Shown here: positions 43,911-52,102 of the stretch, one piece after another | Layout of the letters: each line of letters opens with the position of its first letter | How positions within the stretch are numbered: the stretch's first letter is position 1 | Assembly (NCBI RefSeq): GCF_007828215.1 | Contig: NZ_VIUE01000026.1 | Span: forward strand, 1-64,000 | Source: Pseudomonas sp. SJZ074 | GTDB taxonomy: Bacteria > Pseudomonadota > Gammaproteobacteria > Pseudomonadales > Pseudomonadaceae | Direction: 5' to 3' | DNA length: 64,000 nt | Made by a program: the position numbers and the translations under genes | The notes under the pieces: model-generated | The model's input: only the letters and a program-made list of their open reading frames with translations | Told to the model about the DNA's origin: nothing | Database searches by the model: none

Positions 43911-43927
43911 GCGTGTATCATACACGC
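43911..43927. promoter_or_regulatory. Perfect 17-base palindrome between pyrE and crc
   Basis: GCGTGTAT, a central C and ATACACGC form a perfect inverted repeat with symmetric arms. It includes TATCAT, a possible -10 for crc, and is about 22 bases before the crc start. The shape is that of a dimeric repressor operator. No regulator is assigned. Confidence 0.55.
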
Positions 43928-43948
43928 ACGTGATTTTTGGGGCCATTT

Positions 43949-44728
43949 ATGCGGATCATCAGTGTGAACGTCAATGGTATTCAGGCTGCAGTGGAGCGAG
44001 GTTTGCTCAGTTGGCTGCAAGCACAGAATGCCGACGTCATCTGCCTGCAGGACACCCGCGCCTCCGCCTTTGAACTGGATGATGCAGCCTTCCAACTGGA
44101 TGGTTACTTCCTTTATGCCTGCGATGCCGAAGTCCCCGCCCAGGGTGGCGTGGCTCTGTACTCGCGGCTGCAACCGAAGGCTGTCATCAACGGTCTCGGT
44201 TTCGAGACGGCGGACCGCTACGGGCGCTACCTGCAAGCCGATTTCGACAAGGTCAGCATCGCGACCTTATTGCTCCCTTCGGGGCAGAACGGCGATGAAG
44301 ATTTGAATCAGAAATTCAAGTTGATGGACGATTTCGCCCGTTACCTGGATAAGCAGCGGCGCAAACGTCGCGAGTACATCTATTGTGGCTCGCTGTACGT
44401 GGCGCAACAGAAGCTGGACATCAAGAACTGGCGCGACAGCCAGCAATCTCCGGGTTTCCTGGCGCCTGAACGGGCCTGGATGGACGAGATCATCGGCAAC
44501 ATGGGCTATGTCGATGCCCTGCGCGAAGTCAGCCGCGAAGGCGACCAGTACAGCTGGTGGCCGGACAACGAACAGGCCGAGATGCTCAACCTCGGTTGGC
44601 GTTTCGACTACCAGTTGCTGACGCCCGGCCTGCGCCGTTTCGTGCGTAGCGCCCGCTTGCCGCGCCAGCCACGATTCTCGCAACATGCGCCGCTGATCGT
44701 GGATTACGACTGGACGCTGACGATCTGA
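43949..44728 (+). CDS. crc: Catabolite repression control protein Crc
   Basis: A 259-residue protein of the exonuclease-endonuclease-phosphatase fold (MRIISVNVNGIQAAVERGLL, VICLQDTRA, LNLGWRFDYQLLTPGLR, RQPRFSQHAPLIVDYDW). Its length equals P. aeruginosa Crc. Crc has no nuclease activity; with Hfq it stabilises translational repression of catabolic genes, relieved by CrcZ-type small RNAs. Dad and pau genes in this window are plausible targets. The start at 43949 gives the family N-terminus. The divergent pyrE-crc pair matches PA5331-PA5332 as I recall. Confidence 0.96.
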   Translation: MRIISVNVNGIQAAVERGLLSWLQAQNADVICLQDTRASAFELDDAAFQLDGYFLYACDAEVPAQGGVALYSRLQPKAVINGLGFETADRYGRYLQADFDKVSIATLLLPSGQNGDEDLNQKFKLMDDFARYLDKQRRKRREYIYCGSLYVAQQKLDIKNWRDSQQSPGFLAPERAWMDEIIGNMGYVDALREVSREGDQYSWWPDNEQAEMLNLGWRFDYQLLTPGLRRFVRSARLPRQPRFSQHAPLIVDYDWTLTI

Positions 44729-44746
44729 GGGGCGTTTCGCAGATAC

Positions 44747-44776
44747 AAAAAAACCGACAGCGCTGTCGGTTTTTTT
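44747..44776. terminator. Bidirectional terminator after crc
   Basis: The palindrome ACCGACAGCGCTGTCGGT (44753-44770) is bounded by A on the left and seven T on the right. It lies about 20 bases after the crc stop codon. Confidence 0.9.
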
Positions 44777-44797
44777 GTGGCTGATCGCTTTACCCCT

Positions 44798-44887
44798 GTG
44801 GGAGCGAGCCCTGCTCGCGATAGGGGCCTGACATTCGACATCTACGTCGACTGACACGCCGCTATCGCGAGCAGGGCTCACTCCCAC
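44798..44887. repeat. Variant REP pair with an extra C
   Basis: The left REP (44798-44820) reads GAGCGAGCCCTGCTCGCGA with one extra C, and its inverted partner (from about 44866) has a matching extra G plus one arm change (GGCTCACTCCCAC). The compensating insertion keeps the two copies complementary. Confidence 0.85.
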
Positions 44888-44906
44888 AGGGGTTATTCAC
44901 TGATCG

Positions 44907-45275
44907 TTATTTGATCACTCGCCAGGTAAACGGATACCGATACGGCTGCCCTTCATTGGCCTTGATCCCACCGATGATGGTCAGCACCAGCGCGCCGATG
45001 GCGATCAGCCCGAACAGGAAGAAGCCAATCACCACGATCATCAACAGGAAACTGATGAGCGAGGCAATCGCCACAGTGATCTGGAAGTTCAGCGCTTCCT
45101 TGCCTTGGGCATCGATGAACGGATCGGATTCGCGCTTGATCTGCCAGAGCACCAGCGGCCCGATCAGCGTACCAAACGGAATCACCAGGCCCGACAAGGC
45201 GGACAGGTGGCAGAACATCGCCCATTGACGCGCCTCCCTGTCCGGCTGGGGCAGTAGCACTTGTTCATCACTCAT
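44907..45275 (-). CDS. DUF4870 family membrane protein
   Basis: A 122-residue protein with three or four membrane helices (HLSALSGLVIPFGTLIGPLVLW, ALNFQITVAIASLISFLLMI and VIGFFLFGLIAIGALVLTII). The motif DPFIDAQGKEALNFQ is characteristic of DUF4870 (Tic20-like). Function is unknown. AAGGAGAG precedes the ATG at 45275, which I prefer over 45308. It is 29 bp after rph on the same strand and probably co-transcribed with it. Confidence 0.88.
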   Translation of the reverse strand: MSDEQVLLPQPDREARQWAMFCHLSALSGLVIPFGTLIGPLVLWQIKRESDPFIDAQGKEALNFQITVAIASLISFLLMIVVIGFFLFGLIAIGALVLTIIGGIKANEGQPYRYPFTWRVIK

Positions 45276-45304
45276 GACGCTCTCCTTGTCTGAAGCGCTG
45301 TAGA

Positions 45305-46027
45305 TCAATCGGCCAGGGCGGCCTTTTGCAGTTCGAAAATTTCGCTCATGCCTTTCTTCGCCAGCTCCAGCATAGCGTTCAGCTCTTCAGGCTGGAATGG
45401 CGCGCCCTCGGCAGTGCCCTGGACTTCGATGAAGCCGCCAGCGCTGGTCATGACGACGTTCAGGTCGGTCTCGGCAGCGGAGTCTTCCAGGTAATCCAGG
45501 TCCAGCACCGGCTCGCCCTGGTACATGCCCACCGAGACCGCGCCGATCATCTGCTTGAGCGGATCGCCGCCCTTGAGGCCGCCGCGCTTCTTGATCACTT
45601 TCAATGCATCGACCAGCGCAACCATGGCACCGGTAATGGAAGCCGTGCGGGTGCCGCCGTCGGCCTGGATCACGTCGCAATCGACATACAGCGTCACGTC
45701 GCCCAGCTTGGACATGTCCAGGGCGGCGCGCAGCGAACGGCCGATCAGGCGCTGGATTTCCAGGGTACGACCACCTTGCTTGCCACGGCTGGCCTCGCGC
45801 TGGTTCCGCTCACCGGTGGCGCGCGGCAGCATGCCGTACTCGGCCGTCAACCAGCCCTGGCCCTGGCCCTTGAGGAACCGAGGCACGCCATTTTCGACGC
45901 TGACGGTGCAGATGACCTTGGTATCACCGAATTCGACCAGTACGGATCCCTCGGCGTGTTTGGTGTAGTTGCGGGTAATGCGGATCGAGCGGAGCTGATC
46001 GGCAGCGCGACCACTTGGACGTTTCAT
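45305..46027 (-). CDS. rph: Ribonuclease PH
   Basis: A 240-residue phosphorolytic 3'-5' exoribonuclease with MKRPSGRAADQLRSIRITRN, PRATGERNQREASRGKQGGR, RSLRAALDM and CDVIQADGGTRTASITGA. It trims tRNA 3' ends. The start at 46027 gives the canonical N-terminus. Transcription is divergent from the YicC gene. In E. coli too rph lies next to yicC and upstream of pyrE. Confidence 0.97.
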   Translation of the reverse strand: MKRPSGRAADQLRSIRITRNYTKHAEGSVLVEFGDTKVICTVSVENGVPRFLKGQGQGWLTAEYGMLPRATGERNQREASRGKQGGRTLEIQRLIGRSLRAALDMSKLGDVTLYVDCDVIQADGGTRTASITGAMVALVDALKVIKKRGGLKGGDPLKQMIGAVSVGMYQGEPVLDLDYLEDSAAETDLNVVMTSAGGFIEVQGTAEGAPFQPEELNAMLELAKKGMSEIFELQKAALAD

Positions 46028-46063
46028 AGGGAACACCTGTACAGAGGACGGAAAACTGCCGGC

Positions 46064-46092
46064 ATTATAAAGCCGCGAATCGTCCTAGGGCA
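46064..46092 (-). promoter_or_regulatory. Candidate rph promoter
   Basis: A perfect TATAAT -10 is read on the minus strand at 46064-46069, about 40 bases before the rph start. The -35 (TGCCCT at 46087-46092) is poor, so only the -10 is convincing. Confidence 0.4.
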
Positions 46093-46173
46093 GTTTAAAA
46101 CGCCGCGCCGTTCTAAAAACCGCCGCCTCAAAGACCCGCCCGACGGGCTGCAGCGCTTTGTCACAGGCACGGT

Positions 46174-46203
46174 TTGGGGGCATGCGCCTCACTGCGCTAC
46201 AAT
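46174..46203 (+). promoter_or_regulatory. Candidate promoter of the YicC-gmk transcript
   Basis: TACAAT at 46198-46203 lies 18 bases after TTGGGG (46174-46179), about 90 bases before the YicC-family start. Confidence 0.4.
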
Positions 46204-46294
46204 CCTGCGCCTTTGCTGCCCGTCGACTTTTTATCCACAGACTCCAGGCGCCACGACCCCGGTCGTGCCCGTCCTGCATTGCGAGGAACCTCCC

Positions 46295-47158
46295 ATGGTG
46301 CACAGCATGACCGCCTTCGCCCGCGTCGAAAAGGCCGGCGCCCAAGGCACGCTGAGCTGGGAACTGCGCTCGGTCAACAGCCGTTACCTGGAGCCGCACC
46401 TGCGCCTGCCCGAATCCTTCCGCGACCTGGAAGGCGGCGTACGCGAAGCTCTGCGCCAAGGCCTGTCCCGAGGCAAGCTGGAGTGCACCCTGCGTTTCAC
46501 CGAAGAAAACACCGGCAAGCCATTGCAAGTGGACCGCGAACGCGCCGCCCAACTGGTAGCCGCTGCCGAAACCGTCGCCAGCCTGATCAAAAACCCCGCC
46601 GCCCTGAACCCGCTGGAAGTCCTCGCCTGGCCTGGCGTGCTGGTGGGCGATGCCAGCGATCCCCAGGCACTGAATGCCGAGGCGCTGGCGCTCTTCAACC
46701 AGGGGCTCAAGGAACTCAAGGCCGGCCGTGAGCGCGAAGGCGCGGAACTGGCCCGACTGATCAATGAGCGGCTGACGTCCATAGAAGAAGACGTGACGAC
46801 CCTGCGCGAACTGGTTCCGCAAATGCTCGCCACCCAGCGCCAGAAAGTCCTGGACCGCTTTGCCGACATGAAGGCCGAGCTGGATCCGCAGCGCCTGGAA
46901 CAGGAAATGGTCATGCTCGCGCAGAAAAGCGACGTGGCCGAAGAACTGGATCGCCTGAGCACCCACATCATCGAAGTCCGCCGGGTGCTCAAGTCCGGCG
47001 GTGCGGCCGGTCGCCGCCTCGACTTCCTGATGCAAGAGCTCAACCGCGAAGCTAATACACTGGGCTCCAAAGCCTTCGACCCGCGCAGCACCCAGGCTGC
47101 GGTCAACCTCAAGGTGTTGATCGAGCAAATGCGCGAACAAGTGCAGAACATTGAGTAA
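46295..47158 (+). CDS. YicC family endoribonuclease
   Basis: A 287-residue YicC protein: MVHSMTAFARVEKAG, the LRSVNSRYLEPHLRLPE segment and the C-terminal LDFLMQELNREANTLGSKAFD and VNLKVLIEQMREQVQNIE. The family has been reported to cleave certain small RNAs, such as RyhB in E. coli, and is found near rph and gmk. AGGAA lies 7 bases before the ATG at 46295; the open frame extends far upstream antisense to rph. It precedes gmk by 12 bp in an operon. Confidence 0.93.
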   Translation: MVHSMTAFARVEKAGAQGTLSWELRSVNSRYLEPHLRLPESFRDLEGGVREALRQGLSRGKLECTLRFTEENTGKPLQVDRERAAQLVAAAETVASLIKNPAALNPLEVLAWPGVLVGDASDPQALNAEALALFNQGLKELKAGREREGAELARLINERLTSIEEDVTTLRELVPQMLATQRQKVLDRFADMKAELDPQRLEQEMVMLAQKSDVAEELDRLSTHIIEVRRVLKSGGAAGRRLDFLMQELNREANTLGSKAFDPRSTQAAVNLKVLIEQMREQVQNIE

Positions 47159-47170
47159 GGCTAACCCGAC

Positions 47171-47791
47171 ATGACCCACAGCACCGGCACTCTCTACATC
47201 ATTTCCGCGCCCTCGGGCGCCGGCAAGACCAGCCTGGTCAAGGCCCTGATCGACGCCGAGCCGCAGATCCGCGTCTCGGTTTCCCACACCACCCGCGCCA
47301 TGCGCCCGGGTGAAGTGAACGGCGTGAACTACCACTTCGTCGACCGCGAAGAATTCGTGAGGATGGCCGAGCACGGCGACTTCCTGGAGCGCGCCGAAGT
47401 CTTCGGCAACCTCTACGGCACCTCGCAGAGCTACTTGCAGCAGACCCTGGACGAAGGCCACGACCTGATCCTGGAAATCGACTGGCAAGGCGCCGAACAA
47501 GTGCGCAAGCTGATGCCCCAGGCCCGTTCGATCTTCATCCTGCCACCCAGCCAGCAAGCCTTGCGCCAGCGCCTGACCAACCGTGGCCAGGACAGCGACG
47601 AGATCATCGAAGGCCGGATGCGCGAAGCGGTCAGCGAAATGAGCCACTACGTGGACTACGACTACCTGATCATCAACGACGATTTCGCCCAGGCGCTGGA
47701 CGACCTGAAGGCGGTTTTCCGCGCCAATCAGCTGCAACAGAAACGCCAGCAGCAACGTTTCGGTAAATTATTGGCCGAACTGCTGGGCTGA
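47171..47791 (+). CDS. gmk: Guanylate kinase
   Basis: A 206-residue kinase with the P-loop ISAPSGAGKTS at about residues 11-21, SHTTRAMRPGEVNGVNYHF for GMP binding and LEIDWQGAEQVRK. It phosphorylates GMP to GDP and feeds GTP and ppGpp synthesis. It is coupled to the YicC gene upstream and followed by rpoZ and spoT. Confidence 0.97.
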   Translation: MTHSTGTLYIISAPSGAGKTSLVKALIDAEPQIRVSVSHTTRAMRPGEVNGVNYHFVDREEFVRMAEHGDFLERAEVFGNLYGTSQSYLQQTLDEGHDLILEIDWQGAEQVRKLMPQARSIFILPPSQQALRQRLTNRGQDSDEIIEGRMREAVSEMSHYVDYDYLIINDDFAQALDDLKAVFRANQLQQKRQQQRFGKLLAELLG

Positions 47792-47958
47792 CCGGCCCTT
47801 CCCAAAACCGCTGCAACAGCTTTACATTGGCACTTGCAGCGCGCCGAGGGGCTTGGTCAAAAAATCAGCGCTTCCCTAAACGCTGGTGTTTTTTTAAACT
47901 GTCGAGTCCGCTCGCCCAACCGGGCAGCGCGCATATTGCATTCGCTCCGAGGAATACC

Positions 47959-48222
47959 ATGGCCCGCGTAACCGTTGAAGACTGCCTAGAACACGTGGAA
48001 AACCGCTTTGAGCTGGTCATGCTCTCTACCAAGCGTGCCCGTCAACTGGCCACCGGCGGCAAAGAGCCATTGGTCCAGTGGGAAAACGACAAGCCTACCG
48101 TGGTAGCGCTGCGTGAAATCGCCGAAGGCCTGATGAGCTACGAGTTCATCGCCAACGCTGAAATCGTTGAAGACGAACCGCTGTTCGCGGCGTTCGAGGA
48201 CGAGTCCAACGAGGCGGTCTAA
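47959..48222 (+). CDS. rpoZ: RNA polymerase omega subunit
   Basis: An 87-residue omega protein: MARVTVEDCLEHVENRFELV, LSTKRARQLATGG, KPTVVALREIAEGL. It binds the beta-prime subunit and helps form a ppGpp site on RNA polymerase. The GAGG-type site at 47949 sets the start; an upstream ATG in frame at 47827 is not conserved. It lies 167 bp after gmk and 60 bp before spoT. Confidence 0.97.
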   Translation: MARVTVEDCLEHVENRFELVMLSTKRARQLATGGKEPLVQWENDKPTVVALREIAEGLMSYEFIANAEIVEDEPLFAAFEDESNEAV

Positions 48223-48282
48223 ATCTATGCCTGGTCGACGTAGCACGGCGCGGGGTCACAGCAAACGGCAGGAGTCATCATC

Positions 48283-50388
48283 ATGCCGAGCATAGACGCC
48301 CTCGCCGATCGCTTATCGGCCTACCTCGGTACGGATCAGGTCAACCTGGTCCGCCGAGCCTACTTCTACGCCGAACAAGCCCACGACGGCCAACGCCGCC
48401 GCAGTGGCGAAGCGTACGTCACGCACCCGCTCGCGGTGGCGGGCATCCTTGCCGACATGCACATGGACCATCAGAGCCTGATGGCCGCCATGCTCCATGA
48501 CGTGATCGAAGACACCGGCATTGCCAAGGAAGCGCTGCAAGCGCAATTTGGCGAAACCGTGGCCGAACTGGTCGACGGGGTCAGCAAACTGACCCAGATG
48601 AACTTCGAGACCAAGGCTGAGGCCCAGGCCGAGAACTTCCAGAAAATGGCCATGGCCATGGCCCGGGACATTCGCGTGATCCTGGTCAAGCTTGCCGACC
48701 GCCTGCACAACATGCGCACCCTGGAAGTGCTGTCCGGTGAAAAACGCCGGCGCATCGCCAAGGAAACCCTGGAAATCTACGCACCCATTGCCAATCGCCT
48801 GGGCATGCATGCGATCCGCATCGAATTCGAAGACCTCGGCTTCAAGGCCATGCACCCGATGCGTTCGGCGCGCATCAACCAGGCCGTCAAGCGCGCCCGG
48901 GGCAACCGCAAGGAAATCGTCAACAAGATCGAAGAGTCGTTGAGCCACTGCCTGGCCATCGACGGCATCGAAGGCGAAGTCAGCGGGCGGCAGAAACACC
49001 TCTACGGCATCTACAAAAAAATGCGCGGCAAGCGCCGGGCCTTCAACGAGATCATGGACGTCTACGCGTTCCGGATCATCGTCGACAAGGTCGACACCTG
49101 CTACCGCGTGCTGGGTGCTGTGCATAATTTGTACAAACCGTTGCCGGGGCGTTTCAAAGACTACATCGCGATCCCCAAGGCCAACGGCTACCAATCGCTG
49201 CACACCACGCTGTTCGGCATGCACGGGGTACCCATCGAGATCCAGATCCGCACCCGTGAAATGGAAGAGATGGCCAACAACGGCATCGCCGCCCACTGGC
49301 TGTACAAATCCAGCGGTGACGAACAACCCAAGAGCACCCATGCCCGGGCCCGACAGTGGGTCAAGGGCGTGCTGGAAATGCAGCAGAGGGCCGGCAACTC
49401 CCTGGAATTCATTGAAAGCGTCAAGATCGACCTGTTCCCGGACGAGGTCTATGTCTTCACGCCCAAGGGCCGGATCATGGAGCTGCCCAAAGGCTCCACG
49501 GCGGTGGACTTCGCCTATGCGGTGCACACCGACGTCGGCAACAGCTGCATCGCCTGCCGGATCAACCGTCGCCTGGCGCCGCTGTCCGAACCGCTGCAAA
49601 GCGGCTCCACGGTGGAAATCGTCAGCGCCCCCGGTGCGCGGCCGAACCCGGCGTGGCTCAACTTCGTGGTCACCGGCAAAGCCCGAACCCACATCCGCCA
49701 CGCCCTTAAACTGCAACGCCGTTCCGAATCCATCAGCCTCGGCGAACGCCTGCTGAACAAGGTGCTGAACGGCTTCGACAGCTCGCTGGAAAAAGTCCCG
49801 ACCGAACGCGTGCAGACGATGCTCCAGGAATACCGTCTCGAACTGGTGGAAGACCTGCTCGAAGACATCGGCCTGGGCAACCGCATGGCCTACGTCGTCG
49901 CCCGCCGCCTGCTGGGCGAAGGCGAACAACTGCCAAGCCCCGAAGGCCCGCTGGCGATCCGCGGAACTGAAGGCCTGGTACTCAGCTACGCCAAGTGCTG
50001 CACGCCGATCCCGGGCGACCCGATTGTCGGCCACCTGTCCGCCGGCAAGGGGATGGTGGTGCACCTGGACAACTGCCGCAACATCAGCGAAATCCGCCAC
50101 AACCCGGAAAAATGCATCCAGCTCTCCTGGGCCAAGGATGTCACCGGCGAATTCAACGTCGAGCTGCGGGTCGAGCTGGAACACCAGCGTGGCCTGATCG
50201 CCCTGCTGGCCAGCAGCGTCAACGCCGCCGACGGCAACATCGAGAAAATCAGCATGGACGAGCGCGACGGCCGCATCAGCGTCGTCCAACTGGTGGTCAG
50301 CGTGCACGACCGCGTACACCTGGCCCGCGTGATCAAGAAACTGCGAGCCCTGACCGGCGTTATCCGCATCACCCGCATGCGCGCATAA
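48283..50388 (+). CDS. spoT: Bifunctional (p)ppGpp synthetase/hydrolase SpoT
   Basis: A 701-residue RelA/SpoT homologue. The hydrolase HD domain has H72-D73 and E76-D77 (MLHDVIEDT). The synthetase domain includes GRQKHLYGIYKKMR, YAFRIIVD and IPKANGYQSLHTT. A TGS domain (YVFTPKGRIMELPKGST) and a C-terminal ACT domain complete it. The intact HD motif marks a hydrolase-competent SpoT, not RelA. It is the distal gene of the gmk-rpoZ-spoT-ridA block. Confidence 0.97.
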   Translation: MPSIDALADRLSAYLGTDQVNLVRRAYFYAEQAHDGQRRRSGEAYVTHPLAVAGILADMHMDHQSLMAAMLHDVIEDTGIAKEALQAQFGETVAELVDGVSKLTQMNFETKAEAQAENFQKMAMAMARDIRVILVKLADRLHNMRTLEVLSGEKRRRIAKETLEIYAPIANRLGMHAIRIEFEDLGFKAMHPMRSARINQAVKRARGNRKEIVNKIEESLSHCLAIDGIEGEVSGRQKHLYGIYKKMRGKRRAFNEIMDVYAFRIIVDKVDTCYRVLGAVHNLYKPLPGRFKDYIAIPKANGYQSLHTTLFGMHGVPIEIQIRTREMEEMANNGIAAHWLYKSSGDEQPKSTHARARQWVKGVLEMQQRAGNSLEFIESVKIDLFPDEVYVFTPKGRIMELPKGSTAVDFAYAVHTDVGNSCIACRINRRLAPLSEPLQSGSTVEIVSAPGARPNPAWLNFVVTGKARTHIRHALKLQRRSESISLGERLLNKVLNGFDSSLEKVPTERVQTMLQEYRLELVEDLLEDIGLGNRMAYVVARRLLGEGEQLPSPEGPLAIRGTEGLVLSYAKCCTPIPGDPIVGHLSAGKGMVVHLDNCRNISEIRHNPEKCIQLSWAKDVTGEFNVELRVELEHQRGLIALLASSVNAADGNIEKISMDERDGRISVVQLVVSVHDRVHLARVIKKLRALTGVIRITRMRA

Positions 50389-50422
50389 CCCCCAATAGCC
50401 CAGCCATTACAAGGAGTCATAC

Positions 50423-50803
50423 ATGACCAAAACCGTCATCACCAGCGACAAGGCCCCGGCCGCCATCGGCACTTATTCCCAGGCGATCAAGGCGGGCAAC
50501 ACCGTGTACATGTCGGGCCAGATCCCCCTGGACCCGAAAACCATGGAGCTGGTGGAAGGCTTCGAAGCCCAGACCGTACAGGTCTTCGAAAACCTTAAAG
50601 CAGTAGCCGAAGCCGCCGGCGGATCGTTCAAGGACATCGTCAAGCTCAACATCTTCCTCACCGACCTGAGCCACTTCGCCAAGGTCAACGAGATCATGGG
50701 CAAGTACTTCGAACAGCCCTACCCTGCCCGCGCCGCCATCGGCGTAGCAGCCCTGCCAAAGGGCGCGCAGGTCGAGATGGATGCCATCCTGGTCATCGAG
50801 TAA
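50423..50803 (+). CDS. ridA: RidA family deaminase (second copy)
   Basis: A 126-residue RidA with the canonical AIGTYSQAIKAGNTVYMSGQ and the C-terminal YPARAAIGVAALPKGAQVE, whose Arg binds the substrate carboxylate. It removes reactive enamine/imine intermediates from PLP enzymes. It is closer to archetypal RidA than the copy at 24082. It lies 34 bp after spoT with AAGGAG before its ATG. Confidence 0.95.
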   Translation: MTKTVITSDKAPAAIGTYSQAIKAGNTVYMSGQIPLDPKTMELVEGFEAQTVQVFENLKAVAEAAGGSFKDIVKLNIFLTDLSHFAKVNEIMGKYFEQPYPARAAIGVAALPKGAQVEMDAILVIE

Positions 50804-50858
50804 CAAGGCCGGCGCAGCATCCCCCGCTGCGCCGTTTTCGTTTTGAAAGGATTCCACC

Positions 50859-51599
50859 ATGCGCAAAGCGCTTGCTCTCCCGCTGCTCGCCCTCCTCCTG
50901 GCCGGCTGCGCCAGCGACCCTGCCGACCGTGACATCAGCGGCACCTGGATCAACCAGGCCGCCATCGACGCTGCCGCCAAGGGTGGTCCCCTGCGCGAAG
51001 CGCTTCAGGCCTATGGCCCCAACCTGGAATGGGACATCAACACCCGGGCCGGTCAGGCGCGCTACACCAATGGCTTTGAAAACGTCGACGGCAAGTTGCT
51101 GGCCGGAGAAGACGGCCTGTGGAAAGTCGACATCTACGGCAGCGCCGCCAGCGAACTCCAGCGTGACGGCGACCAACTGAGCCAGATCGCCACCGAGAAC
51201 GAGCCGCAGCAGGTATTCAACCGCGCACAAATCCAGGTTCCAGAAGGCGCCCCCATCGGCGCGAGCTTCGAGCGGGCCCTATACGCCGCTTACCTGGACG
51301 GCACCTGGAACATCGTCAACGGCCCCGGCCAAGGCGCCACCGTCCAGTTCCAACCCGACGGCCAAGTCAGCGGCCTACCGGGCGCCGACCGCTACGCCCT
51401 GTGCCTGGCAGGCGACTGCGCCACCATGAGCAACGGCAACGACACCATCTGGCTGCAAAAGAACGGTGTTGGGAATACCTGGATCTTTGCTCGCGATGGG
51501 AAGCGACTGGAGATATTCCAGACGGTGAATGCGTCGTTGGCGGATGAGATTCCGTCGTACACGCCGGGTACTCGGCAATGGGTGCTGGAAAAGCAGTAA
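50859..51599 (+). CDS. META-like domain lipoprotein
   Basis: A 246-residue protein with a lipobox signal (LLALLLAGC, Cys about residue 17). The mature part has a Gly/Trp-rich segment (ISGTWINQAAIDAAAK) and a C-terminal half (FQPDGQVSGLPGADRY, ALCLAGDCATM) that resembles the META lipoprotein fold. Two Cys in that half may form a disulfide. The function is not recognised. It lies 55 bp after ridA with AAAGGA before its ATG. Confidence 0.8.
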   Translation: MRKALALPLLALLLAGCASDPADRDISGTWINQAAIDAAAKGGPLREALQAYGPNLEWDINTRAGQARYTNGFENVDGKLLAGEDGLWKVDIYGSAASELQRDGDQLSQIATENEPQQVFNRAQIQVPEGAPIGASFERALYAAYLDGTWNIVNGPGQGATVQFQPDGQVSGLPGADRYALCLAGDCATMSNGNDTIWLQKNGVGNTWIFARDGKRLEIFQTVNASLADEIPSYTPGTRQWVLEKQ

Positions 51600-51892
51600 G
51601 CGGCTCCCCCGCTGCACTAGCCCGACCGCCTCAGCGACGGGAAACCGCTATGTACGAGAATGGATATGAAGAGTCTCGCACGATCCGTGACGTGGGCCTC
51701 AGCCCCCGATGTGGACGCTGTAAAGGCTGCTTCCGAGACTTGATTTGACGAAGGTGGGAACTGCCCTCTCCCCACCGCGTCCGCTTTGAGTCGTCGTCAC
51801 CACGAGGTGGTCTGCTAAACCATGATGGCGCAGGGTGCATATCCGATTGGAAGGCGGACAAGCACCAGGCTTCGGGCCACAAGGAGGAGTCG

Positions 51893-51946
51893 ATGATGGA
51901 TGTTTACGATCCGAGCTTGCCGATAGTGAATCCATCGGCAGAATGA
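51893..51946 (+). pseudogene. 17-codon ORF with strong Shine-Dalgarno; possible 5' stub of an IS110-type transposase
   Basis: AAGGAGG (51881-51887) lies five bases before ATG-ATG. The frame reads MMDVYDPSLPIVNPSAE and then TGA. The ending resembles the start of IS110-family transposases (xPxAAGIDVG) from memory, as if the gene were cut right after the first codons. About 240 bases of hairpin-rich sequence precede it, the size and position of an IS110 bridge RNA. Alternatively it is a leader peptide. This is weakly supported. Confidence 0.3.
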
Positions 51947-52088
51947 TCAATCATCGACACCAGGCTCGCAATCATCAACCGACACCTCAGCGATCTCTAC
52001 ATGGTCGGCTGCTGGTCGCTCCGGCTGTTTCCACCATGCAGGCACGTTGACGACTGTCTCCCGAGTTATCGCGCCGATCATCCTCACA

Positions 52089-52102
52089 AGGTCATATGAC
52101 CT
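52089..52102. repeat. Perfect 14-base palindrome
   Basis: AGGTCATATGACCT reads identically on both strands. It could be an operator for a dimeric regulator. It has no annotated neighbour within 500 bp. Confidence 0.5.

Noticed and set aside
10019..44887. REP doublets considered as a CRISPR array
   Set aside because: The units are palindromic pairs scattered singly over 35 kb, not regularly spaced repeats with spacers, and there are no cas genes.
48313..50319. 668-codon open frame on the minus strand inside spoT
   Set aside because: Antisense to spoT, with no start site features or recognisable domain.
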